DNA of 64,000 nucleotides, from contig NZ_CAJPVG010000007.1 of NCBI RefSeq assembly GCF_905397375.1, forward strand, positions 181,650 through 245,649. The letters run 5' to 3'. The translations under genes and the position numbers were made by a program. The notes beneath the pieces are model-generated. The model made no database searches and had not been told where the DNA came from. It saw nothing but the letters and a program-made list of their open reading frames with translations. Source of the DNA: Ralstonia mannitolilytica. GTDB taxonomy: Bacteria; Pseudomonadota; Gammaproteobacteria; Burkholderiales; Burkholderiaceae. Shown here piece after piece: positions 37,598 through 45,222 of this stretch (the stretch's first letter is position 1; every line of letters starts with the position of its first letter).

Positions 37598-37644
37598 ACA
37601 GCGGATGGTGACATCCGCTGTTCATCAAACCACCGTTTGATGAA
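37598..37644 (+). terminator. Tandem hairpins after acr3
   Basis: Two perfect 10-bp stems in a row: ACAGCGGATG / CATCCGCTGT (37598-37621) and TTCATCAAAC / GTTTGATGAA (37621-37644). Neither has a long T run, so termination is likely but not certain. The next bases form an AT-rich palindrome, AGGTATGTATATACCT. Confidence 0.55.
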
Positions 37645-37674
37645 CGTCACATATAGGTATGTATATACCTACTT

Positions 37675-38469
37675 ATGAGCGTGATGCCGCCATTCCCACG
37701 GAGGGGTAGGGTTGCCTTCGCTCCAAAGACCGCCCTGATGGCCAAGACCTACGGCGCGGAAGGCGTGGTCACCAAGGGAGGCAAGCCCTTCACCAAGCAG
37801 ACCCTCTACAAGATGCTGCACAACCGGATGTACCTGGGCGAGATCGTCCACAAGGGGCAGAGCTTCCCTGGCCAGCATCAGGCCATCGTGACGCAAGCGC
37901 AGTGGGATGCCGTGCACGCACTGATCGCCACTGATGGCATCGAACGGCGGCGCGAGACCAACGACCGCCAGCGGGAACCGGTGTTGTTGCGTGGCCTGCT
38001 GTTCACGCCCGATGGTGATCGGCTGGTGCCCAGCTACACCGTCAAGAAGGGCAAAACCTACCGCTACTACACACCGATCAAGCACCGGCGCTTTGGCGCC
38101 TGGGCCAGCAGCCACGGGCCGTTGCCAGCGGCGCCCATCGAGGAATTGGTGACCCAGCAGATCGTAGCAGCGCTATCAGCACCGCACATCGTGCAGTCGG
38201 TGTGGGATCGGATTCGGACAACCCGCCCAGACCTGTCGGAGCCTGAGGTGGTCTTGCCGATGCGAAATCTGGCTGGCCTGTGGCAACAGTTGTTCCCCGC
38301 CGAACAGTGTCGATTGGCGCAGTTGCTGATCGAGCGCGTGGTGATTGCCGACGGTGGGCTGGAAATCATCTGGCGCGATCAGGGCTGGCAGGAACTGGCC
38401 GGTGAGTTGATGCCCGGCACCATCGGCGGGGAATTGCAGGAATGGGAGCAGACGGAGGAAATGGCATGA
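37675..38469 (+). pseudogene. Large serine recombinase, 5'-truncated
   Basis: A 264-residue frame that matches only the middle and end of a large serine recombinase. TYGAEGVVTKGGKPFTKQTLYKMLHNRMYLGEIVHKG (in parts, from about residue 24) is the start of the Recombinase domain, and LLRGLLFTPDGDRLVPSYTVKKGKTYRYY is the zinc-ribbon region, here without Cys pairs. The N-terminal catalytic resolvase domain with the nucleophilic Ser is absent, so it cannot catalyse recombination. The first about 20 residues are unrelated leader. Probably the remnant integrase of a phage or island. Confidence 0.8.
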
Positions 38470-38846
38470 AGCCGAAAGTGCAGGCTTTGGGTGGCCCCGT
38501 TGCGCGCGAGCGCCGGGACGGCGGCCAGGTCAAGCTGTCCACCTTCATCCCGCTGAAGATCAGGAAGCGCGGCGCCAGCAAGGTGGTGGTGCGGCCGGAT
38601 GGGGCGGTCGAGTCGCCGGGCAAGGTCGCCAGCCAGATTGACCAGCCCCTGCTGGTGGCCCTGACGCGGGCTTTCTACTGGCAGCAACTGCTCGACGATG
38701 GGGTGGTGGGCAGCGGTAGCGAGATCGCCCAGCGCGAGGGGTTGCACCACTCGACGGTCAACGAGCTGCTGCGTCTGACGCTGCTGGAGCCCGCCATCAT
38801 CCAGAGCATTCTGGCCGGGCAGCAGCCCAAGTGCATGAGCCTGCTG
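38466..38846 (+). pseudogene. Serine-recombinase accessory HTH protein, cut by an IS
   Basis: The ATG overlaps the recombinase stop (ATGA). The protein reads MKPKVQALGGPVARERRDGG, then a basic segment, and GSGSEIAQREGLHHSTVNELLRLTLLEPAIIQSILAG, a helix-turn-helix. Such small proteins often follow phage serine recombinases. The frame runs into the left end of the first IS at 38847 and ends 13 codons later, so the C-terminus is missing. Confidence 0.65.
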
Positions 38847-40147
38847 GGCACTTCTCGAAACCTCCCTCCCCCTTGCAGCCCGTGAGCCGGCATGATGTCG
38901 CCCATGATCACCCCGCGCATCAAGCCCCTCGTCTTTCTGGCGTCACCAGCCTGGCGCTGACCTGTTCGTGCAGGACCAGCGCCAAGCCAAGCTCGGCGGC
39001 TTCATTGCCAACCTGGCAGCAATGGACGAACTGATCGACTTCGCGGCCATTGCCGCCCGGGTCGACACCGCCTGCCCTCGCGCTGACCGTAGCAAAGGCG
39101 GGCGCCCGCCGTACCCCACCGAGGTGATGGTGCGGCTGCTGTTCATCCAGTCGCTGTACAACCTCAGCGACGAGGACTGCGAGTACCAGGTGCTGGACCG
39201 CATGAGCTTCCAGCACTTCTGCCGCCTGGACGGAGCACTGCACATCCCCGATGCGCGCACGCTGTGGAGTTTCAAGCAGCGCTTGGCCCAAGGCGGTCTG
39301 GGCGGGCGCGCCATCTTCGAGGCGGTGAGCCTGCAGTTGCAGCAGCACGGCTACATCCCGCGCGGCGGGCAGATCGTGGATGCCAGCATCGTGCAGGCAC
39401 CGCTGACCCAGGCGAACAAGGACGAGCGCGAAGCGCTCAACGAAGGCCGCAGGCCCGAGGGCTGGAATGCCAAGCGGCTGCAGCACACCGACCGCGACGC
39501 GCGCTGGACCAAGAAGCACGGCAAGAGCTTCTACGGCTACAAGGTGCACGCCAACGCGGACGCGCGCTACAAGCTGATCCGCCAGGCGAAGGTCACGCCG
39601 GCCAACGCCGACGACGGCCAGACGCTCAAGGAGGTGCTGGACCGCGCCAACACCGGCGCGCGGCTGCTGGCCGACCGAGGCTACGACGCGCAGACCAACC
39701 GCCAGTTGCTGCAGGCCCACGGGCTGCGGGACGGCATCGCGCGGCGTGCGAAGCCCGGGCAGGAGCGGCGCGTGCGACTGGACGCGCGCAACAAGGCGAT
39801 CAACCGCGTCCGCGCCAGAGGCGAACATGTGTTCGCCGGCCTCGAGCAGTTGGGCGGCAAGTGCGTGCGGGCGATGACGCTGGCGAGAAACGAACTGGCG
39901 ATCCTGCTGAAGTGCGCGGCGTACAACGCCAAGCGGCTGGTCTGGCTGGTGCGCCATGACCCGTGCGGGTGTGCGCGATGAAGGCAGAGGTGCGCCCGCT
40001 GCAGCCTGCAAACGCAGTTTTGCAGGGCCTCGGGCGCCCGCCAAGGCTGCGATGACGGGGCCTGAGCGGCACCGAGAACCCCGAACTGAACGACGCGAGC
40101 GCCCTCATGCCGGTTCAGCCTTCGGAAATGGGGTTATGCGAAGTGCC
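38847..40147 (+). mobile_element. Insertion sequence 1 (IS5-type DDE element)
   Basis: About 1.3 kb. The imperfect terminal inverted repeats begin GGCACTTCTCGAAACCTCC on the left and, read from the right end inward, GGCACTTCGCATAACCCC. A CTG triplet flanks both ends (38844-38846 and 40148-40150), a possible 3-bp target duplication. It carries one transposase gene. The left flank is recombinase-associated DNA and the right flank a dehydrogenase fragment in the other orientation; they do not join into one gene. Confidence 0.85.
38968..39981 (+). CDS. IS5-type transposase (insertion sequence 1)
   Basis: A 337-residue DDE transposase. The N-terminal GGRPPYPTEVMVRLLFIQSLYNLSDEDCEYQVLDRMSF is the IS5-type domain (in parts); catalytic Asp lies in QIVDASIVQAP, the second in LLADRGYDAQ, and the Glu candidate in RARGEHVFAGLEQLGG. 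It opens with GTG at 38968. It appears full length, so the element could still be active. Confidence 0.88.
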   Translation: MQDQRQAKLGGFIANLAAMDELIDFAAIAARVDTACPRADRSKGGRPPYPTEVMVRLLFIQSLYNLSDEDCEYQVLDRMSFQHFCRLDGALHIPDARTLWSFKQRLAQGGLGGRAIFEAVSLQLQQHGYIPRGGQIVDASIVQAPLTQANKDEREALNEGRRPEGWNAKRLQHTDRDARWTKKHGKSFYGYKVHANADARYKLIRQAKVTPANADDGQTLKEVLDRANTGARLLADRGYDAQTNRQLLQAHGLRDGIARRAKPGQERRVRLDARNKAINRVRARGEHVFAGLEQLGGKCVRAMTLARNELAILLKCAAYNAKRLVWLVRHDPCGCAR

Positions 40148-40150
40148 CTG

Positions 40151-40383
40151 GTGGTCGCCTCGGGCGTCGTCCCCGGCAGGTCGGCGGCATATGTCTGAGC
40201 CAATCGCGTCAGGGCGTCGCGGGCACGCTCCAGCGCTGCTGCGTCAATGTCGTACGCCGTGACGCTCTTGCCGTGAAAGGCGCACTAGAAGGCGATCTGC
40301 GCGCCGAGCACGCCAGTGCCCAGCACGGTCACCCGCTGCAGGCCGGAGGGCGAGGCGACGGTCTTTGTGGTGTCCTGTGTCAT
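40151..40383 (-). pseudogene. 3-Hydroxyacyl-CoA dehydrogenase N-terminal fragment
   Basis: Read on the minus strand from ATG 40383, the protein has the NAD-binding start RVTVLGTGVLGAQIAF, then a TAG stop at 40285-40287, then CAFHGKSVTAYDIDAAALERARDAL in the same frame. This is the Rossmann start of a 3-hydroxyacyl-CoA dehydrogenase broken by one nonsense codon. After about 77 codons it is cut by the right end of insertion sequence 1. The start overlaps the oleate hydratase stop (ATGA), so the two genes once formed a fatty-acid operon. Confidence 0.78.
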
Positions 40384-42167
40384 GTTCGTGCGTCCTCCCC
40401 GGCCAGCAGGCCGGCGTCGTGGAGCAATGCACCGATCTCGGTGCGGTCGAGCCTGGCCAACAGGCGGTCGCGCAGGAACGACGGGCCCGGCAACGCCAAT
40501 TCTTCGCCATCGCGCAGCTGGTGCAGTGCATCCAGCAGGGTGCGGATGTCGTAGGTGGAATTGAACACTTCCGGCACGCCGCGTTCAATGCCCAACAGCG
40601 TGTAGACCGCTTCCATCGGCGTGCGCACCGAGTACTCGGTGGTGAAGATACAGTCGCGTTGCTTCGACTCCGCGAACTGGCCGATGAATGCGAAGTTCAC
40701 AGCGCCCGCTGGCACCACGTCAGGGCGATCACCGGCTTGACGCGGCATGAAGAAGGCGGTGATGTACGGCATCATCACCGGCACGGTGTTGGCTCCCGTG
40801 GCTGCAAGCTCCGCGATGTCCTCAACCGGCACACCCATGTGATACAGCCATTCCTGGGTGATTTCCTCGCCGGTGCAGTCCTGCATCGGCTTCTTGACGT
40901 AATCCCCCGGCACGTCCGCGAACAGGCCATAGAGCCAGATCACGACCTGGTCCTTGGGCTGCTTCTTGAAGTGCGGCTGGCGGTTCACCGTCCAGCTCAG
41001 CAGCCAGCTGGAATCCTTGACGGTGACAATCCCGCCGGTCACCACCTTGCCGCTGAACGGGTCGCGCTTGGCGATCTTCTCGATGTACTTCGGGATGCGC
41101 GCGTCCAGCGTGGTGATGGTGGCGGATTCCCATTTGGTCTCCGGAATGTGCGTGCAGAACACGTCGGGCCGCCCGAACGACGGATCCTTGGCCGCGATGC
41201 GCCGCCACAGATCCCAAGCCGGTGCCGGGCCTTCGTCCAGCAGCGCCGCGGTCTTGTGGTCGCCCTCGTTGCTGTTTTCCACCAGCGAGCCGATGGTGAT
41301 GAACAACAGGTCATCGGGGCCGAGTGCCATGCCACCGGGCTGGCCGTCGCGGTTCCAGTGGATGCGCGTGGCCTGCTTGCGTCCGTTGGTGGCATCGATG
41401 TCGAAATCGATATCTGTCACCTCGGTGCGGTACTGGAACACCACGCCCTGGTCCTTCAACCACTTCACCAATGGCAGCACCAGCGATTCGTACTGGTTGA
41501 AGCGGGTGAACTTCAACGCGGAAAGATCCGGCAGACCGCCGATGTGGTGGATGAAGCGGTGCAGATAGAGCTTCATTTCCAGCGCCGAATGCCACTCTTG
41601 GAACGCGAACATGGTGCGCCAGTACATCCAGAAGTTGCTGGCGAGGAAGTCCTCACCGAACACCTCGTTGATGCGCTTGTTCTCCATCTCCTCGCGCGTG
41701 GCCATGAAGACCTTGAGGATGTCCTTCTGCGCGGCCTTGCTGAGCGTGAACTTGCCCAGGTCGGGCGCAGGCTTGCCCTGTTCGATGGTGGCGCGCTGCA
41801 GGGAGAAATTGGGGTCGTCCTTGTTCAGCCAGTAGAACTCGTCGAGCACGCTGGCCCCCTCGACTTCCAGCGACGGAATACTGCGGAACAGATCCCACAG
41901 GCATTCGAAATGGTCCTCCATCTCGCGGCCGCCGCGGATCACGAAGCCCTTGTCCGGCTTCTCAAGTCCATCCAGTGCGCCGCCCGGCACGTCGGCGCGC
42001 TCCAGGATGGTGATGCGCTCGCCCGGCATCTGGCCATCGCGGATCAGGAAGGCGGCGCCGGCCAGCGAGGCCAGGCCGGAGCCGACGAACCATGCGGATT
42101 TGCCGTCGACCCCGTCTGGCTTGCGCGGGCGGGCGAAGGCTTCGTAATTGCCACTGCTGTAATACAT
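40380..42167 (-). CDS. ohyA: Oleate hydratase
   Basis: A 595-residue FAD protein that adds water to the cis-9 double bond of oleate to give 10-hydroxystearate. The nucleotide-binding segment AWFVGSGLASLAGAAFLIRDG is at about residues 25-45, then ERADVPGGALDG, RGGREMEDHFECLWDLFRSIPSLE, FWMYWRTMFAFQEWHSALEMKLYLHRF and the C-terminal YDIRTLLDALHQL, all typical of the family. The ATG at 42167 is preceded by GGAG; upstream ATG 42200 lacks one. IS 2 lies 41 bp upstream, so the native promoter is probably displaced. Hydratases protect against toxic unsaturated fatty acids. Confidence 0.9.
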   Translation of the reverse strand: MYYSSGNYEAFARPRKPDGVDGKSAWFVGSGLASLAGAAFLIRDGQMPGERITILERADVPGGALDGLEKPDKGFVIRGGREMEDHFECLWDLFRSIPSLEVEGASVLDEFYWLNKDDPNFSLQRATIEQGKPAPDLGKFTLSKAAQKDILKVFMATREEMENKRINEVFGEDFLASNFWMYWRTMFAFQEWHSALEMKLYLHRFIHHIGGLPDLSALKFTRFNQYESLVLPLVKWLKDQGVVFQYRTEVTDIDFDIDATNGRKQATRIHWNRDGQPGGMALGPDDLLFITIGSLVENSNEGDHKTAALLDEGPAPAWDLWRRIAAKDPSFGRPDVFCTHIPETKWESATITTLDARIPKYIEKIAKRDPFSGKVVTGGIVTVKDSSWLLSWTVNRQPHFKKQPKDQVVIWLYGLFADVPGDYVKKPMQDCTGEEITQEWLYHMGVPVEDIAELAATGANTVPVMMPYITAFFMPRQAGDRPDVVPAGAVNFAFIGQFAESKQRDCIFTTEYSVRTPMEAVYTLLGIERGVPEVFNSTYDIRTLLDALHQLRDGEELALPGPSFLRDRLLARLDRTEIGALLHDAGLLAGEDART

Positions 42168-42208
42168 GTACGGACTCCAGTTGGGGAAGTTCAAGGTCAT
42201 CGATCTAG

Positions 42209-43381
42209 GGAAGGTGTTCAAAACGCCCGCGGCGATGGCCACTGAGGCGAGATATTCCACATGGTGACTAATCTGGCGTTTTTGCGGTCTCAAACAAGGG
42301 CATTTCGCCCTTGTGGACGGCCCTTTGGCCGGTTGTGGACGCACTCATCCCTGCAGCCCCTGCAAAAGCCTGCGCCGAGCCATCCACAGATTGCTCAGCG
42401 CAAACAGCGTCATCAGGTTGGCCGTGTTCTTGGCCAGCCCCCGGTACTTGACCTTGACGTAGCCGAACTGCCGCTTGATGACCCTGAAGGGGTGTTCCAC
42501 CTTGGCCCGGATGCTGGCCTTGGTCTGCTCCAGCTTCTCCAGGATGGCTCCCATGGGCGTGCCCTTGTCCATCGCACGGCGCTTGCCCGGCATCATCGCA
42601 ATGTGCCAGTTCACGTCGGGGTGCTGGGCCTGAATCTCTTTGCGCTTCTCAACGCCCCGGTAGCCCGCGTCGGCAAAGACATCGGTTTCTTCACCATGGA
42701 CCAGCTTGCTGGCCTGCGTCACATCATTGACGTTGGCTGCCGTGCCCACCACGGTGTGAACCAGCCCAGAGTCGGCATCCACGCCGATGTGGGCTTTCAT
42801 GCCGAAGTGCCACTGATTGCCCTTCTTGGTCTGGTGCATCTCGGGGTCACGGGTGCCGGTGCTGTTCTTGGTGGAACTGGGTGCGGCAATCAAGGTGGCG
42901 TCCACCACCGTGCCTTGGCGCAGCATCAGGCCCTTGTCGGTGAGCGTGGCGTTGACGGTGGCCAGGATTCGTTCGGCCAGATGGTGTTCTTCCAGCAGGT
43001 GCCGGAATCGAAGGATGCTGACCCGGTCCGGAATGCGTTCGACGCCGGACAAGCCGACAAACTCCCGGTACAGCGCGGTCTCGAAGAGGGCCTCTTCCAT
43101 GGCCAGGTCGGACAGGCCGAACCATTGCTGGACGAAGTGGATGCGCAGCATGGTCTCCAGCTCAAACGGGGGCCTGCCGGTCTTGGCACGCGGGGCGTGC
43201 GGTGCAATCAGCGCCAGCAGCTCGGACCACGGCACCACCAGGTTCATCTCGTCCAGAAACACAGCCTTGCGCGTGCGCCGCTTGCTCAGGTTCAGTCCAA
43301 GGTCTTGTTGCTTCATGGCTGTATTGTCAGGCCATGCGCGGCCGGTCACAGACCACGGGGGCAGTGTTTTGAACACCTTCC
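42209..43381 (-). mobile_element. Insertion sequence 2 (IS5 family) with CTAG target duplication
   Basis: A 1173-bp element with terminal inverted repeats GGAAGGTGTTCAAAAC and GTTTTGAACACCTTCC, flanked on both sides by CTAG (42205-42208 and 43382-43385). That fits the YTAR target of the IS5 group. The clean target duplication shows a simple, recent insertion, placed directly upstream of the oleate hydratase gene. Confidence 0.93.
42345..43316 (-). CDS. IS5-family transposase (insertion sequence 2)
   Basis: A 323-residue DDE transposase. The catalytic triad is readable as Asp in TVVDATLIAAP, Asp in DVFADAGYRGVEKR and Glu in KVEHPFRVIKRQFGYVK (the Y-x2-R-x3-E region of IS4/IS5 types). The start at MKQQDLGLNLSKRRTRKA is chosen; the open frame to 43376 reads through the terminal repeat. 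No disruption is visible. Confidence 0.93.
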   Translation of the reverse strand: MKQQDLGLNLSKRRTRKAVFLDEMNLVVPWSELLALIAPHAPRAKTGRPPFELETMLRIHFVQQWFGLSDLAMEEALFETALYREFVGLSGVERIPDRVSILRFRHLLEEHHLAERILATVNATLTDKGLMLRQGTVVDATLIAAPSSTKNSTGTRDPEMHQTKKGNQWHFGMKAHIGVDADSGLVHTVVGTAANVNDVTQASKLVHGEETDVFADAGYRGVEKRKEIQAQHPDVNWHIAMMPGKRRAMDKGTPMGAILEKLEQTKASIRAKVEHPFRVIKRQFGYVKVKYRGLAKNTANLMTLFALSNLWMARRRLLQGLQG

Positions 43382-43478
43382 CTAGCGAAAGGTCACTCCC
43401 ACGGTAATGTATATCATCTGATATTTGAATTCCATTTCCTCCGCCCCTCGATTTCCTTGGACACGCTCTTGCGGGATC

Positions 43479-44690
43479 CTAACAGGCCGTTGAAAAAGTG
43501 GGCATCGAACGCATCAGGGACGCTGTTTTCGAAGAAACGAGTGGCCCAGACGCGTCTGCGCAGCGATTGCACCGGCCAATCTGGCCTGTTTGCAGGCCAT
43601 CTCGCCCATTTCGGGCGCACGTATCCCCGGGCTCACGCATGATGCGCGTCCCACCAGCCGCCGATTGCCCCAAGGCGCTACCCCAGTTGTAGGTGGCAAA
43701 GCACAGCAGCGCCTGACCCGTGAGCTTGGCCTGACCGATGAGCTTGGTCTTGGCCAGACCACCCACGGTCTTGATCCAGCCAAAGGCCTCCTCAATGCGC
43801 TTGCGCACCTTCTGACTGGTCTTGTAGCCCTCGTGTCGGGTGATCCGGGCATCCACCGCCGAGTGCCTGTCCTTGGCCGCCACGTGCGGCGTGACCTTGA
43901 GCTTTCGGCAGCCCTTGATGAAGGCCTTGCTGTCGTAGCCCTTGTCGGCCCCGACCGTAGCCCGCTTGTTCTTGTTGTCCCGACGCTTCAACATGGCCAG
44001 CGCCGCCTCGCGCTCGGCGGTGCCGCTGGCATGGGTGATCTGCACGTCCACGATCAGACCGTTGCGGTTTTCCATGAGGATGTGCGCCATGTGGCACAGG
44101 CGAGCCTTGTCGCCCGCGCTCTTCTTGAACAGCCGGGCATCGGGGTCCGTGGTACTGGCGTGGGTGTCGTTGCAGCGCTCCTGCCCTTTGAAGTCCACCT
44201 CGGGGTTGCGCCCGGGCGGGCTGGCGCTGTCGTCGTCCCGGCGCTTGAAGCTCAAGGGCTCCGCCCAGGCCTCGATCAGCGTGCCGTCCACGCTGAAGTG
44301 TTCGTCGCTGGTCAACTTCGCCCAATCGGCGGTGTGCTTGACCCGCTCGAAAAAGGCGCGGGCCAGGTCTTCATTGAAGAGCCGCTCGCGGTTGGCGCTG
44401 AAGGGGCAGTGGTCCCAGACCTTGTCCTCGATGTTCAGGCCCACGAACCAGCGGTACAGCAGGTTGTAGTTGACCGCTTCGACCAACTGGCGCTCGCTGC
44501 GGATGGAGAACAGGATCTGCAGCAGCAGGGCATCGAGCATCTCCGGCGGCACCGAGGGGCGGCCCCGGCGGGCGTACACCGCGTCGAACTCGCGGTTCAT
44601 CGTCGCCAGCAGCGCAACGACTGCGGCGCGCAGCTTGCGCAGCGGGTGTGTCTGCGGCACGCGCTCTTCAAGGCTGATGTAGCTGAACAT
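43479..44690 (-). CDS. IS5-type transposase (insertion sequence 3)
   Basis: A 403-residue DDE transposase. RRGRPSVPPEMLDALLLQILFSIRSERQLVEAVNYNLLYRWFVGL (in parts, residues 40-85) is the N-terminal domain; Asp lies in FSVDGTLIEAW, Asp in GADKGYDSKAFI and Glu in KRIEEAFGWIK. After GQALLCFATYNWG the last about 65 residues are less conserved and the frame ends inside the terminal repeat. Confidence 0.9.
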   Translation of the reverse strand: MFSYISLEERVPQTHPLRKLRAAVVALLATMNREFDAVYARRGRPSVPPEMLDALLLQILFSIRSERQLVEAVNYNLLYRWFVGLNIEDKVWDHCPFSANRERLFNEDLARAFFERVKHTADWAKLTSDEHFSVDGTLIEAWAEPLSFKRRDDDSASPPGRNPEVDFKGQERCNDTHASTTDPDARLFKKSAGDKARLCHMAHILMENRNGLIVDVQITHASGTAEREAALAMLKRRDNKNKRATVGADKGYDSKAFIKGCRKLKVTPHVAAKDRHSAVDARITRHEGYKTSQKVRKRIEEAFGWIKTVGGLAKTKLIGQAKLTGQALLCFATYNWGSALGQSAAGGTRIMREPGDTCARNGRDGLQTGQIGRCNRCADASGPLVSSKTASLMRSMPTFSTAC

Positions 44691-44807
44691 CGCTTGCCTG
44701 GGAAGTCTTGGTTGCCTCTCATCGTCCTCGTCTGGGTTGTTCGCCGATGGCTTCAGATCGTACTGGCCGACGCCAGCGTCGACGGGGGATTTTTCAACGG
44801 CCTGTTA
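43480..44807 (-). mobile_element. Insertion sequence 3 (IS5-type, 18-bp terminal repeats)
   Basis: About 1.33 kb with perfect 18-bp terminal inverted repeats TAACAGGCCGTTGAAAAA (43480-43497) and its complement (44790-44807). No convincing target duplication flanks it (GGATCC left, TATATT right). Its right end touches the tmRNA-like sequence. A missing duplication can mean flanking deletion or recombination after insertion. Confidence 0.88.
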
Positions 44808-44860
44808 TATATTGGTGGTGGAGCACGGAACCGAACCCGCGTCCGCTTTCAGAGACAGAT
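44808..44860 (-). other. tmRNA (ssrA) 3'-end-like sequence, probable attachment-site remnant
   Basis: On the minus strand GCGGACGCGGGTTCG, then GTTCCGTGCTCCACCACCA, closely resembles the T-arm, acceptor stem and CCA end of bacterial tmRNA. The T-arm strand GCGGG should face CCCGC but here faces TTCCG, so the copy is degenerate. The 5' part of ssrA is not nearby. A 3'-end fragment alone is what integrating islands leave as an attachment site. It abuts insertion sequence 3. Confidence 0.5.
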
Positions 44861-44911
44861 AGTAACAGGTGGGTCTTGAGGGCACGGATTCGACCATTTG
44901 GCCGAGTCTGT

Positions 44912-45220
44912 TCACAGCAACGATATATCTTTGATCAGACGAGACCGGCGAGCCTGTCTTTTGACCTGATCATCAGAGTCGTCTGCCCACGCGTGAGACG
45001 AACTACCCCAAGACCAGTCTGTGCCAGTAATGCCCACCAAGCGAACCTCTCCTGCCATGCCGGAAATTGTTCGGTCAAACGACTTCCCGCCAGCACTGAA
45101 GGCGATTCGATGGCTGCCAGCCTTTACCCGTAGGCGGATCATTGAGTTCGGAACAGTTTCCATCGCAGTCCCGCCATTGACCGAAATATCCAGCGGATGG
45201 TGTCCATCACCCCAATAGCG
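44912..45220 (-). pseudogene. Remnant of an exported DUF2846-like protein
   Basis: About 100 residues directly after czcA on the same strand: DISVNGGTAMETVPNSMIRLRVKAGSHRIAF is followed by SAGGKSFDRTISGMAGEVRLV and an ending RRSRLIKDISLL. Beta-strand pattern, the charged KSRLI-type tail and Gly-rich turns recall DUF2846/PEGA-like lipoproteins. No start codon or signal peptide can be linked to it; upstream the frame is antisense to nothing but overlaps czcA. The assignment is tentative. Confidence 0.35.
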
Positions 45221-45222
45221 AA

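Noticed and set aside
37650..37672. AT-rich palindrome AGGTATGTATATACCT as a recombinase crossover site
   Set aside because: Position before the recombinase remnant is suggestive, but no second copy is seen in the window and the recombinase is broken.
40365..42245. 626-codon plus-strand open frame
   Set aside because: Antisense to oleate hydratase, low-complexity composition, no motif.
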